A DNA stretch of 64,000 nucleotides from Myxococcaceae bacterium (GCA_905339255.1 CAJPFO010000066.1:23306-87305); one strand, 5' to 3'. Positions 10,457-19,060 are shown, numbered from the stretch's first letter. Notes: generated by a model from the sequence alone, not told the origin. A program made the numbers and translations.

Positions 10457-11125
10457 ATGTCCCCGACCCTCTCGATCGTCCTGCTCTGGATCGGCTTCGC
10501 GGCGTCGCACCTCGCGCTCTCGCATCCGCCGATCCGATCGAAGCTCGTTGCTGCTCTCGGCGAGAAGCCCTTCCAGGGCGTCTACTCGCTCTTGGCCTTC
10601 GTCTTCTTCGTCCCGCTCTGCTGGGTCTACTTCCATCATCTCCACGAGGGCGATTGGCTCTTCGTGTTGCCCCGGGGCGAGTGGCTCGTCTGGATCGTTT
10701 CGATCGGATCGACGCTCGGCTTCGTGCTGATGGTCGGGGGGCTCGTGCAGCCGAACCCAGCGAGCATGGCCGGAGGTGCGATGCAGGCGTGCGGCGTCCT
10801 CCGGATCACGAGGCATCCCCTTTTCATGGGGCTCGGAATCGTCGGGATCTTCCACCTCCTCGCGAACACGAGCTCGACCGACGTCGCCTTTTTCGCGGGG
10901 CTTCCGATCTTTGCCATCGTCGGCTGTGCGCATCAGGATCGGCGCAAGCTCGCCGAGGGGCTGCCGGGATATTCGAGCTTCGTGGCCGAGACCCCCTTTC
11001 TCCCCTTCACCGGCAAAGAGACGCTTCGCGGCGTCTCCGAGATGGGGCCGCTTCGGATCGGCGCCGGCATCGCCGTCGCGATCGGGGTCCGCTACGTGCA
11101 CCACCTCTCCGCGCTCGTCGGCTGA
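10457..11125 (+). CDS. NnrU-family membrane protein
   Basis: A 222-aa membrane protein with about six hydrophobic segments. ATG 10457 has GGAGG six bases upstream. The segment L-W-I-G-F-A-A-S-H-L-A-L-S near the N-terminus and LRITRHPLFMGLGIVGIFHLL in the middle are the conserved NnrU features, including the His residues proposed to bind heme. NnrU was named from denitrification loci, and homologues include zeta-carotene isomerase. No denitrification or carotenoid genes are nearby, so the reaction here is open. It stands alone between a lipoprotein and a TetR operon. Confidence 0.85.
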   Translation: MSPTLSIVLLWIGFAASHLALSHPPIRSKLVAALGEKPFQGVYSLLAFVFFVPLCWVYFHHLHEGDWLFVLPRGEWLVWIVSIGSTLGFVLMVGGLVQPNPASMAGGAMQACGVLRITRHPLFMGLGIVGIFHLLANTSSTDVAFFAGLPIFAIVGCAHQDRRKLAEGLPGYSSFVAETPFLPFTGKETLRGVSEMGPLRIGAGIAVAIGVRYVHHLSALVG

Positions 11126-11200
11126 CGCCGGGTCCGCCCCACACGCCCGGCGTCGCGGCCTCGGGTGTCGGCCGCCGGTGCCCCGCGACCTCGAGCCGGA

Positions 11201-11229
11201 TTGACATGGTAGTGAGTATTCACTATAAA
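11201..11229 (+). promoter_or_regulatory. Sigma-70-type promoter of the TetR/acyl-CoA dehydrogenase operon
   Basis: TTGACA at 11201-11206 is followed, after exactly 17 bases, by TATAAA at 11224-11229. This is a near-consensus housekeeping promoter in otherwise very GC-rich DNA, 30 bases upstream of the TetR start codon at 11259, which has GGAGG seven bases before it. The operator described separately fills the spacer between the two boxes. Confidence 0.8.
11210..11225. promoter_or_regulatory. Inverted-repeat operator inside the TetR promoter
   Basis: TAGTGA-GTAT-TCACTA is a perfect 6-bp inverted repeat with a 4-bp spacer lying between the -35 and -10 boxes. Its position would let a bound TetR dimer exclude RNA polymerase, so autorepression by the downstream TetR protein is the natural reading. 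The half TATTCACT is shared with the operator candidate at 28247-28262. Confidence 0.7.
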
Positions 11230-11258
11230 TCGGTCCAGGTCGGGACGGAGGTCGCGCG

Positions 11259-11921
11259 ATGGCGGGCAGGGATGCGAAGCCGGGGCGCAAGGCGCCCGCG
11301 CCGAAGCGAGCTGCGAAGCGCGCGGCGCCCGAGCGCCGGGAGCAGATCCTCGAGAGCGCGGGCGCGGTGTTCGCGGCCTCGAGCTACGCGAAGGTCGGCA
11401 CTGCCGACCTCGCCCGAGCGGCCGGCGTCTCGGAGCCGGCGCTCTACCGTTACTTCAAGGGAAAGCGCGATCTCTACATCGCGACGCTCGAGACGACGGG
11501 GGCTCGCCTCCTCGAGATCTGGCGCGGCGTCGCTGCCGCGAACGACGATCCGCTCGAGGCGATCCGCGCGATCGGGCTCGGCTACTACGACCATCTGCAC
11601 GGTCGCGCACCGGTCCTGCGACTTTTCTACGAGGCGCTCTCCGAGATCGACGATCCGCTGATCCGCCGCACCGTGCGCTCGAACTTTCTCGCCATGGTCG
11701 GCTTCGTCGAGGGCCTGCTCCTCGCCGCGCGCGAGCGCGGGCGGCTTCGGCTCGACATCGACCCGCGCGTCGCGGCCTGGCACTTCATGGCGATCGGCTT
11801 CTCCTTCGACCTCGTCCATCTGCTCGGGGTCGACGGCGAACTCGATCGCTCGAAGGTCGAGGGCTGGGGTTCTCTCTACCTCGACTCCGTTGCGAAACCC
11901 GAACCGGAGGAGTCTCGATGA
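11259..11921 (+). CDS. TetR-family transcriptional regulator
   Basis: A 220-aa repressor. After a basic, Lys/Ala-rich N-terminal tail of about 25 residues comes a TetR_N helix-turn-helix: I-L-E-S-A-G-A-V-F, then VGTADLARAAGVSEPALYRYFKGKRDLY at about residues 45-73. The remaining helices form the ligand pocket and dimer interface. It heads an operon with a hypothetical protein (4-base overlap) and an acyl-CoA dehydrogenase. That gene content suggests it senses an acyl-CoA or fatty-acid-like compound. The palindrome in its own promoter is the likely binding site. The long basic tail is a little unusual and could add DNA contacts. Confidence 0.92.
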   Translation: MAGRDAKPGRKAPAPKRAAKRAAPERREQILESAGAVFAASSYAKVGTADLARAAGVSEPALYRYFKGKRDLYIATLETTGARLLEIWRGVAAANDDPLEAIRAIGLGYYDHLHGRAPVLRLFYEALSEIDDPLIRRTVRSNFLAMVGFVEGLLLAARERGRLRLDIDPRVAAWHFMAIGFSFDLVHLLGVDGELDRSKVEGWGSLYLDSVAKPEPEESR

Positions 11922-12418
11922 CCCAGAGTCCCCTCTGTGAGGTAGACCGCGAAGAGATCGTCCGGCGCTGCTGGTACTCGCACGACGGCCACTGGTACGA
12001 GAGCGTCGCGGTCGAGCTCGGCATGGACGCGGCGAACCGATTGAACCGCAAGGCGCGTCGCCGGCAGGGCGCGAGCGAAGCGCGCCGACTGCGAAAGGCG
12101 CTCGGCGCGCCCACGATCGGTGGTCTCGATGACTTCTTGCGCCTGCTCGACGCGCTCGCGAGCGTCCTCGTCCCCGCTCCGACGGCCGTCCGAATCGAGC
12201 GTACGGGCGAACGCTCTTACGCGATCCACGTCGATCGCTGCTTCGTCCACGAGACCGTCGTCCGGGCGGGAAACCCCGAGTCCTACCAGTGTGCCGTCTT
12301 CGACCGCATCGCGGGCTGGCACGACGGCGCGGGGCTTCCGCTCGCCGACGAGCCGCCCGGGCTTCGTTGCGCGAAGGCAACGGGCGGCGCGTGTCACCGG
12401 ACCCTCCACCTCCGATAG
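11918..12418 (+). CDS. Conserved hypothetical protein, possibly DUF6125-like
   Basis: A 166-aa cytoplasmic protein without signal peptide or membrane segment. It overlaps the TetR stop by ATGA and precedes the acyl-CoA dehydrogenase by nine bases, so it belongs to that operon. The start C-W-Y-S-H-D-G-H-W-Y and the helical segment A-N-R-L-N-R-K-A resemble DUF6125-type (L-2-amino-thiazoline-4-carboxylate hydrolase-like) proteins; this is from memory of the family and is tentative. The C-terminal half has several Cys residues (DRCFVH, SYQCAVFDRIAGW, LRCAKATGGAC) that could bind metal or a cofactor. The function is unknown; context suggests a step in, or sensing of, acyl-CoA metabolism. Confidence 0.7.
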   Translation: MTQSPLCEVDREEIVRRCWYSHDGHWYESVAVELGMDAANRLNRKARRRQGASEARRLRKALGAPTIGGLDDFLRLLDALASVLVPAPTAVRIERTGERSYAIHVDRCFVHETVVRAGNPESYQCAVFDRIAGWHDGAGLPLADEPPGLRCAKATGGACHRTLHLR

Positions 12419-12427
12419 GAGATCATC

Positions 12428-13594
12428 ATGTCGCTTCGGGCATCGGAAGACGTCGAGATCCTTCGTCGCAGCCTCGCGCGATTCGTTGCCGAGGAAGTGA
12501 GACCGCTCGAAAAGGAGCACAGGCTCCCGGGCGACGTCTCGCCCCCCGCCGAGCTCCGCCGCCGGGTGCGGATGCGTTCGCACGAGCTCGGCCTCTACGC
12601 CGCCGACATGCCGCACGAGGTCGGCGGAGCAGGGCTCTCGCTCTCGGAGCGGGTCGTCCTCGACGCCGAGGCGTTCTCGCACGAGACGGTCTTCTTCGAG
12701 GACCTGATGGGCGGCCCCGGCGGCCCGTCCTCGATTCTCCTCGCCTGCAACGATCGTCAGCGCGAACGCTACCTCGCGCCGCTCGTGCGCGGCGAGATCA
12801 CGACCTGCTTCGCGCTCTCCGAGCCCGAGGCGGGATCCGACGCGACCGGGCTCCGGCTTCGCGCCGAGAAGCGGGGAGCCCGGTACGTCCTGAACGGGAG
12901 CAAGAACATCATCACGAATGCAGTTCAATGCGACTTCGCGATGGTTTTCGCCGTGACCGACGAGGCGCGCGGCGCGATGGGCGGCATCACCTGCTTCCTC
13001 GTCGAAAAGGGGACTCCCGGCTTCTCGGTCGGCCGCTCGCATACCTGCATGGGATTCTCGGGCTTCCAGGGCGAGCTCGTCTTCGAGGACTGCGAGATCC
13101 CGGCCGACGCCATCCTCGGGCAGGAGGGCTTTGGCCTCGCGCTCGCACTCGATTGGATCAACGCGAACCGGATCAAGATCGGCGCGATGGCGGCGGGAGT
13201 CACGAGGCGGCTCCTCGCCGCGAGCGCGACCCACGCGCGAGCACGCCGGCAGTTCGGCCGTGCGATCGGCGAGAACCAGGGCGTCCAGTGGAAGCTCGCC
13301 GACATGGCGACCGACCTCTTCGCAACCGAGAGCATGGTGACCTGCGCCGCGAGGATGTGGGACGAGAAGCTCGACGTGAGGAAGGAGGCCGCAATGGTGA
13401 AGCTCTACGCCTCCGAGATGGTGAACCGCGCCGCTTATGAAGCGATCCAGATCCACGGCGGCGCAGGATGCCTCGTCGAGACGGGGCTCGAGCGCGTCTA
13501 CCGGATGGTGCGCGTCTACACGATCGTCGAGGGCACCTCCGAGATCCAGCGCATGGGAATCGCCCGCAAGGTCTTGAAGGAGCACGCCGCATAG
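12428..13594 (+). CDS. Acyl-CoA dehydrogenase
   Basis: A 388-aa FAD enzyme that introduces an alpha,beta double bond into acyl-CoA. The FAD/substrate motif CFALSEPEAGSD is at about residues 130-141. The catalytic Glu is in VEGTSEIQ at about residue 368, the usual position for short- and medium-chain enzymes. The QIHGGAGCLVETGLERVYR stretch is the standard C-terminal signature. ATG 12428 is preceded by GGAG. It is third in the TetR operon at 11259, so its expression should follow that repressor. It is one of three acyl-CoA dehydrogenases in the window; they are clearly different paralogues. Confidence 0.93.
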   Translation: MSLRASEDVEILRRSLARFVAEEVRPLEKEHRLPGDVSPPAELRRRVRMRSHELGLYAADMPHEVGGAGLSLSERVVLDAEAFSHETVFFEDLMGGPGGPSSILLACNDRQRERYLAPLVRGEITTCFALSEPEAGSDATGLRLRAEKRGARYVLNGSKNIITNAVQCDFAMVFAVTDEARGAMGGITCFLVEKGTPGFSVGRSHTCMGFSGFQGELVFEDCEIPADAILGQEGFGLALALDWINANRIKIGAMAAGVTRRLLAASATHARARRQFGRAIGENQGVQWKLADMATDLFATESMVTCAARMWDEKLDVRKEAAMVKLYASEMVNRAAYEAIQIHGGAGCLVETGLERVYRMVRVYTIVEGTSEIQRMGIARKVLKEHAA

Positions 13595-13701
13595 GGGCCG
13601 GCCTCCCGGCTCCGCACGCTTTCCGGCAGCGGGGCAGCGCGGCGCGATCGGTGCGTGATAGCTTCGGGCTCTCATGCGGACGAACGATCGCACGGCACGG
13701 C

Positions 13702-14883
13702 ATGCCTGAGCGGCGATGGCTCGCGATCTCGGCCGTCCCCGTGCATCCGGGCCTCGACGGCTATGCGCTTCGTGTTCGGGGAATCGTGGCCGAGCTCGCG
13801 AAGCGAGCGACGGTGGTGCTCCTTGCGCCTCCCGATGGCAAAGGGGAGGAGCGGTTCGCGTCGGAACTTCCCGCCGGAATCGAGAGGCGGAGCTTCCCGG
13901 CCGGGATCGTTCCCGATCCCGTTCTGCCTCCGCCCGACCACGTCGCCGCAAGGCTCGTCCTGGCCGCACGTGAGATTTCGAGAGAGGTCGGGCCCGACGC
14001 GTTGCTGCTCTGGAGCGGCACCGAGTTCCTGGCGTCTTCCATGTCGCCTCCCTTGCCCGCGATCGCCGACCGCATCGACTGCCATTCGCTCACGGTATGG
14101 CGCGGGCTCCGGGGCACCCGGCTGCGACGCATGCCGGGGACGCTCTCGACGCTTCTCGCGGCGCTCCGCCACGAGCGCCGGATCGTGCGATCGTTTCCTG
14201 CAACGGTGGTCGTCGGCGAGGACGACGCTCGCTGGCTCCGGCGGATCGGCGGGCGCGACCGCGTGCACGTGATCCCGAATGGAGTCCACGTGGACGAGCC
14301 CGGGTCGATCGGCGCCGAGGCTCCGGAGCCGACGGTGACCTTCACCGGGGTTCTGTGTTACCGGCCGAACATCGACGCCGCACTCCGACTCGCGGAGGCG
14401 ATCTGGCCGGCGGTGCGCACCGCAGTTCCCGGGGCGAGGCTCGTGATCGCGGGCCGCCAACCGACTCCCGAGGTCGAGGCGCTCCGCGCACGCCCGGGGA
14501 TCGAGGTTCTGGCCGACCTTCCGGACCTGCGTCCCATCCTCGATCGCTCCTGGGTCTGTGTGGCGCCGATGTGGAGCGGCGCCGGGATCAAGAACAAGGT
14601 GCTCGAGGCCTGGGCGATCGCGAAGCCCGTCGTCCTCACCCCGATCGCCTCGAACGGTCTCGCGCTCGAGGCGTCGATGCGCGCCTACGTGGCGAGCGAC
14701 CCGGCGCATTTCGCCGAGAGGATCGTCGCGCTCCTCCGCTCGCGCGACGAGCGGCGGCGGATCGGTCTCGCCTCGCGGGCGCTCACCCTCCGCAGCCACG
14801 GTTGGAGCCGGGCTGCGGAGCGCTTCGAGACGCTCCTCGAGACGGCGTGCTGCGCCGCTCCGGTTTCGCTGCGAGAACTCTAG
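13702..14883 (+). CDS. GT4-type glycosyltransferase (stp1-like)
   Basis: A 393-aa GT-B fold glycosyltransferase. The C-terminal half has the GT4 pattern: VTFTGVLCYRPNIDA, an E-x-L-x-x-R-P-G-I-E-V loop, then P-M-W-S-G-A-G-I-K-N-K-V-L-E-A-W-A with the Glu that contacts the nucleotide-sugar donor. The order F-T-G-x-x-x-Y-x-P-N-x-D and the G-I-K-N-K-V-L-E-A motif resemble the exosortase/PEP-CTERM-associated sugar transferase group (TIGR03087), although no exosortase is in the window. The start at ATG 13702 has only a weak ribosome site. Its stop codon overlaps, tail to tail, the stop of the cti gene on the other strand. The substrate is unknown; envelope polysaccharide is likely. Confidence 0.85.
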   Translation: MPERRWLAISAVPVHPGLDGYALRVRGIVAELAKRATVVLLAPPDGKGEERFASELPAGIERRSFPAGIVPDPVLPPPDHVAARLVLAAREISREVGPDALLLWSGTEFLASSMSPPLPAIADRIDCHSLTVWRGLRGTRLRRMPGTLSTLLAALRHERRIVRSFPATVVVGEDDARWLRRIGGRDRVHVIPNGVHVDEPGSIGAEAPEPTVTFTGVLCYRPNIDAALRLAEAIWPAVRTAVPGARLVIAGRQPTPEVEALRARPGIEVLADLPDLRPILDRSWVCVAPMWSGAGIKNKVLEAWAIAKPVVLTPIASNGLALEASMRAYVASDPAHFAERIVALLRSRDERRRIGLASRALTLRSHGWSRAAERFETLLETACCAAPVSLREL

Positions 14884-17249
14884 AAGTTCCCGAAGCGGTC
14901 GAGATCGTAGAGTCCCGCCTCGGTCGGATCGCGCCGTTCGAGATCGGTGCGAAGCCAGTCGGAGGTCGGCCAGAAGCGGGCGTCCGTGCGGCGGACCCCG
15001 AAGCGCTCGACGAACCCAGCGAAGGCATCGGGGCTCGCGACGCCGAGCAGGGCGTCGACGAAGCTCGCGATCGCCTCCGCTTCGACCTCGAAGAAGAAGT
15101 TCGGGTAGTTCCCGAAGTGCCCGCGAACGAGGGTGAGCGTGTCGAGCGCGGGTCGGCGTCGTGCCTCCTCGTTGAACATGTAGGCGACGTTCGTGTGGTC
15201 GTCGTTGTGGACGAGGCCATAGACGAGGTCGTCGCCGCCTTCGGATCCGGCGCGTAGCCGGAGGAGCGAGGCCTCGGGCATGAACGCGACCCAAGCCCCC
15301 CGGATCGAGGCGAGCCTCCGGAGCTCTCGCTCGACGGCGATCTGCACGGGGCCGGCGCCCTCGGCATCGCACGGCGGGGCCGTACAGCGGTTGAGCCCGT
15401 CCGGCGGCCCGGAGACCGCGGGGGTGCGCACGAGCACCTGCTCGATCAGTTCTGCGACGACGTCGTCTCCCCGGTAGCGGACCTGCGTTCCGATCCCGAT
15501 CCCGTGCAGTCGATCGAAGAGGAAGAAGTCGAGCTGGCGCGTGGCCCCCACGTACCACGACGCCCGGATCCGCTCGCGTTCGTCCGCGGGGAGGAACGAG
15601 AGGAAGACCTCTTCGGCCTGCATTCTCAGGTGGTCCATGTAGAGCCGCGTCGAGACCTGATGCAGGACGTTCCCGAAGACGTCGTAGCCGGCGACCAGGT
15701 CGTAGTAGATCCGTTCGAAGATCGGGTAGTCCATCACCCATGCCGTCTTCGGGATCCCGCCGACGAAGCCCGTGAGAACGTCGGCGTTGTCGAAGTTCCT
15801 GAAGACCGTGAGGAGCGCGTTCCGGTTCCGCCCGTCGCCGTCCCAGATCCAATCGAGCGAGGGGCCCTTTCGCTTCGGATCGCCCGCCCGGTAGAACGAC
15901 TCGCGGAGCTTCAGGTAGCTCCGTTGCTTCAGGTTGTATTCGAGCCAGAGCTCCCCCGGGAGAAAGGCGTTCCCGTGCTCGGCGGGGAGGTCGAGCAGGT
16001 GCTTCGCCCGTTCGAGGAAAGACGCGTCCTTCACCGAGAGGTCGTGATCGGGGTCGAGGAACATCACGAAGAAGTGGTCCTCGATCACGTCGACGGCGAC
16101 CTGCCCCCGGCAGACCGGCCCCCGGATGAAGGCCATGACGAGATGCCGCGCGTCTTCGAGGAGGAACTCGTAACGGCTTCGCGCCGGGAGCTGGTCGAAA
16201 GCGACGAACGGGTTGGTCGCCTCCTCGCGCCGGTAGCCCGGAAGCCGGGTCGCCTTCCAGCTCCCGTCGAGAAAGCGGGATCGGAGGGTCTCGAGGCGAT
16301 CCCTCGAGAGCGGGAGCACGATGTGCGTCTTGCGGACGATGGTCTCGTCGAGGCGCCGCAGCCGGTAGAAGAAGACGGGCCCCGGATCGTCGGTAGGCCG
16401 CACGGTCGCGATTTCGTCGATGGGCTCTCCGGACGGCGTCCGCGAGCGGACGATGCGGAAGAAAGGCCCGGCCGGAGCGTCTTCGAAGTGGAGGTGCGAG
16501 AGGAACCAGTGTTCGTAGAGGTAGCGGGCCACGATCCGCTCTTCGCGGGAGGCGCCGTTCAGGAACGACTCCCACGCGGCGACCTGCTCGGTCTCCGAGG
16601 TCGTGGGCGGCGTCGGAGGGGGCGCCGGGGGCCGCTGCTTCACGAAGGAGACGAGTGTGCGGAGCTCTTCGTCCGTGAGCGGCGCCGTCGCGTACGGCAT
16701 GCCGCCCTGCGGATGCTCGCGCGCGTACGCATCGAACTCCGACGGGCGCGCACACGAGAGCTCGCGCTGGATGTCGAGGCCGACGCTCGCAGGGAGCCTC
16801 TCGCCCTCCCGGAAGCGGTTCGCCGCCCCGAGCGCGAGCATGCCGAGGACGAGCGGTTCTCCCGCTCCTTCCTCGCCGCTCGTCCCGAGGACGGAGAAGA
16901 ACCCCTTCGTTCGCCACTCGGCGCTCCCGTGCGCATCGATTCCGAGCCGGGTCGGCGTCATCGGCAGGAGCCGGCTCGAGTCGTAGACGACTTCCTTGCT
17001 CGCACCGCGCTCGGTCCCCTCCGGCGAGGAGAGGAGGAGCTGACATGGAGCGTCGTAGCAGCCGTGGCAGACGACGCAGCGGTTCTCGAGGACGGGACGG
17101 ACCTGTTCTTCGTACGAGACCTCGCTCGCAAAACCTTCGATCGGCGCGAGCGATGCGGCCTCCTCGGGCGCCCGCTCCTCGCTCCGGCGCTCGCACGCCG
17201 CGAGCAAGCTCGAGACGACGATCGCGAAGACGACCGCGCGAAAGCTCAA
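14880..17249 (-). CDS. cti: Fatty acid cis/trans isomerase, lipoprotein form
   Basis: Cti converts cis-unsaturated membrane phospholipid acyl chains to trans, rigidifying the membrane under solvent or heat stress, and acts in the periplasm. The 789-aa product starts with SFRAVVFAIVVSSLLAAC, a lipoprotein signal with the lipidated Cys at residue 19. The c-type heme site CVVCH follows at residues 58-62, followed by GCYDAPCQL as in known Cti proteins. Long conserved stretches through the body (for example FAPxxxLLxLR and NDDHTNVAYMFNEE) support the call. I prefer the TTG at 17249, with GGAGG five or six bases upstream, over ATG 17294. The lipid anchor differs from the usual soluble periplasmic form. 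Confidence 0.9.
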   Translation of the reverse strand: MSFRAVVFAIVVSSLLAACERRSEERAPEEAASLAPIEGFASEVSYEEQVRPVLENRCVVCHGCYDAPCQLLLSSPEGTERGASKEVVYDSSRLLPMTPTRLGIDAHGSAEWRTKGFFSVLGTSGEEGAGEPLVLGMLALGAANRFREGERLPASVGLDIQRELSCARPSEFDAYAREHPQGGMPYATAPLTDEELRTLVSFVKQRPPAPPPTPPTTSETEQVAAWESFLNGASREERIVARYLYEHWFLSHLHFEDAPAGPFFRIVRSRTPSGEPIDEIATVRPTDDPGPVFFYRLRRLDETIVRKTHIVLPLSRDRLETLRSRFLDGSWKATRLPGYRREEATNPFVAFDQLPARSRYEFLLEDARHLVMAFIRGPVCRGQVAVDVIEDHFFVMFLDPDHDLSVKDASFLERAKHLLDLPAEHGNAFLPGELWLEYNLKQRSYLKLRESFYRAGDPKRKGPSLDWIWDGDGRNRNALLTVFRNFDNADVLTGFVGGIPKTAWVMDYPIFERIYYDLVAGYDVFGNVLHQVSTRLYMDHLRMQAEEVFLSFLPADERERIRASWYVGATRQLDFFLFDRLHGIGIGTQVRYRGDDVVAELIEQVLVRTPAVSGPPDGLNRCTAPPCDAEGAGPVQIAVERELRRLASIRGAWVAFMPEASLLRLRAGSEGGDDLVYGLVHNDDHTNVAYMFNEEARRRPALDTLTLVRGHFGNYPNFFFEVEAEAIASFVDALLGVASPDAFAGFVERFGVRRTDARFWPTSDWLRTDLERRDPTEAGLYDLDRFGNF

Positions 17250-17479
17250 GCCGGCGGCCTCCGAGTGCTCGAGACGGGGGCTCTCGGCGGCCACTGCGGC
17301 GGATGCGCGCCTCGCGGCGCGGTCGGCCTCTCGAAGCGAGGCGGCGTTGCCGAGAGGCGCAAAGCCGGGCCGAGATGAACGAGTCGCCCGAAAGCCGTGT
17401 CGGATTCGATGGAGAACCGTGCGATGTCCTCCGCCCCGAGGCCCAGGGCCGCTCCGAGTTCTCGCAGGGCCTCTTGCAA
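17246..17479 (-). CDS. Candidate small ORF between the lytic transglycosylase and cti
   Basis: An optional 77-aa reading frame beginning at TTG 17479, which has GGAGG exactly five bases upstream. It ends at a TGA that overlaps the TTG start of cti as TTGA, the coupling pattern seen at many junctions in this window. The first 45 codons (QEALRELGAALGLGAEDIAR onward) look protein-like and helical; the last 30 are Pro/Arg-rich and overlap the cti ribosome site. I recognise no family. It may be a real leader peptide or small protein, or simply an open frame in GC-rich DNA. Confidence 0.3.
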   Translation of the reverse strand: MQEALRELGAALGLGAEDIARFSIESDTAFGRLVHLGPALRLSATPPRFERPTAPRGAHPPQWPPRAPVSSTRRPPA

Positions 17480-17505
17480 CTCGCCTCCGGTCTCTCGGGG
17501 AAAGT

Positions 17506-18972
17506 CTAGGGCGCCTTCGCCGCCGCCTCGGCGGCCTCCCGCTCCCGCTGCGTGTCGACGACGAGGCGGTACGCCACGTAGTACTTGTAGATGTTCGCGA
17601 CGTAGCGTACCGGCTCCTGTCCGACCTCGCGCGCCACCACCCGTTCGACGTTGCCGAACCAGCGGTTCGGATCGAGACCCTGTGAGGCCGCCTTCTTGCG
17701 GAGCGCCGCCACGCGATTGGGGCCGGCGTTGTATCCCGCGAATGCGAAGAGCGTTCGATTCAGCGGATCGATCGCCGGATCCGAGAAGTGCTGGTCGATC
17801 AATCGTCTCAGGTACTTGGTTCCGGCGTGGATGTTCGCGTCCCTCTGCCGGATGTCTCCGACGCCGAGCTCTCTTCCGGTCGCGGGCATCACCTGCATGA
17901 TGCCGATCGCGCCGACCCGGCTCCGGACGCCGTGGTCGAGCCCCGACTCCTGGTACCCCTGCGCGGCGACCATCAGCCAGTCGAACGCGTACTGGTCGGC
18001 GTACTTCCGGAAGATCGCAATCAACTCGAAGAGCTTCTTTCGCTCCTGCTCGGAGCGCGCACGTTTCACGTACTTCAGGCTCTTCAGGTACTCCTGGAGC
18101 TTCTGGTTCCCGAACGCGGTCCCGGCCGCATGCATTCGAGCGAATTCGTTCACCACGCTGGCGAGCTGTGGGCTCTGCTTCCGGAACGCCCACGCCGTTT
18201 CGGCTCCCGTGCGGACCGCGACGTCCGGATGGAGCCGGAGTCCCGGAAGGACTTGCGCCCAGAAGCGGGCCTTGTGGTCGTCGACGATCGCGATGTCGAC
18301 GAGACCCGCATTCAGCATCTCGAGGATGTCCTCGTCCTCGAGTTGCTCGGGAGCGCTCTCGATCGCAACGCCCGCCTTCGCCTGCTTCGAGAAGGATTCG
18401 TTCAGGTGCCAGAGGCTCTGGAAGTAGCTGCTCGTCGGCCGGACGAAGACCGTCTTGCCCGATAGGTCGTCGAGCGTACGGACTTCGGGGGACTCCGGAC
18501 CCGTGACGACGATCTCCTTCACGTCCCTCAGGAAGGGGACCGAGAAGTCGACGAAGCGCTCGCGCTCGGGGGTGATGGTCAGGTTCCCGATCGCGATGTC
18601 CCCGCGACCCTCGACGACTCCCTTCAAGAGATCGTCGCGGTGGACGGGGATGAAGATCACCTCGACCCGAGGTTCTCCCCGCTTTCGCTTCTGGTTGATC
18701 TTCTCCTCGAAAGCCCTGCCGAAATCGTATGCGAGGCCGCGCTGGGTGCCCCGGTCGACGAAGTAGTAGGTCTGGCTCGGAACGACGAGGATGCGAACGA
18801 GCCGCCGGCCGACCATCGCATCGAAGTCTCCCGTGAAGGGTTTGCGGACGGTCTCCGTGAAGGCGGCACTGGCGTTTCCCACGGCAGCGGCAGGAGGGGC
18901 GCTCACGACCAGGAGAGAAGCCGAGCCTGCGAGCAGGAGAGTGATCCTTGCGATGTTGCGGAGAGCGGACAT
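17506..18972 (-). CDS. MltF-like membrane-bound lytic murein transglycosylase
   Basis: A 488-aa two-domain periplasmic enzyme. After a signal peptide (residues 1-30) comes a type 3 solute-binding-like domain (about 55-285) with GLAYDFGRAFEEK and GDIAIGNLTITPERE motifs. Then follows an SLT goose-type lysozyme domain (about 325-470). The catalytic Glu is Glu342 in YQESGLD, followed by GAIGIMQVMPAT and FAFAGYNAGPNR, all standard for family 1E lytic transglycosylases. It cleaves peptidoglycan to 1,6-anhydro-muropeptides. The order, a ligand-binding domain followed by a catalytic domain, is that of MltF. ATG 18972 has GAGG upstream; the open frame to 19080 would run through an intergenic palindrome and is rejected. 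Confidence 0.92.
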   Translation of the reverse strand: MSALRNIARITLLLAGSASLLVVSAPPAAAVGNASAAFTETVRKPFTGDFDAMVGRRLVRILVVPSQTYYFVDRGTQRGLAYDFGRAFEEKINQKRKRGEPRVEVIFIPVHRDDLLKGVVEGRGDIAIGNLTITPERERFVDFSVPFLRDVKEIVVTGPESPEVRTLDDLSGKTVFVRPTSSYFQSLWHLNESFSKQAKAGVAIESAPEQLEDEDILEMLNAGLVDIAIVDDHKARFWAQVLPGLRLHPDVAVRTGAETAWAFRKQSPQLASVVNEFARMHAAGTAFGNQKLQEYLKSLKYVKRARSEQERKKLFELIAIFRKYADQYAFDWLMVAAQGYQESGLDHGVRSRVGAIGIMQVMPATGRELGVGDIRQRDANIHAGTKYLRRLIDQHFSDPAIDPLNRTLFAFAGYNAGPNRVAALRKKAASQGLDPNRWFGNVERVVAREVGQEPVRYVANIYKYYVAYRLVVDTQREREAAEAAAKAP

Positions 18973-19028
18973 GGGGCGCCTCGTTTCGACACCGGAGAAG
19001 GATAGGACGAGCCTGCCGGACGTCTCCG

Positions 19029-19059
19029 GGTAGGGGCGACCCGCCGGGTCGCCCCTACC
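19029..19059. repeat. Long perfect inverted repeat (REP-like hairpin)
   Basis: Two perfect 14-bp arms (GGTAGGGGCGACCC and its complement) flank a 3-base loop GCC between two minus-strand genes. The element could form a very stable hairpin and act as a terminator or mRNA stabiliser. From memory, palindromes built on GTAGGGGCGACCC recur as dispersed repeats in several GC-rich genomes; only one copy is in this window. Confidence 0.8.
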
Positions 19060-19060
19060 G

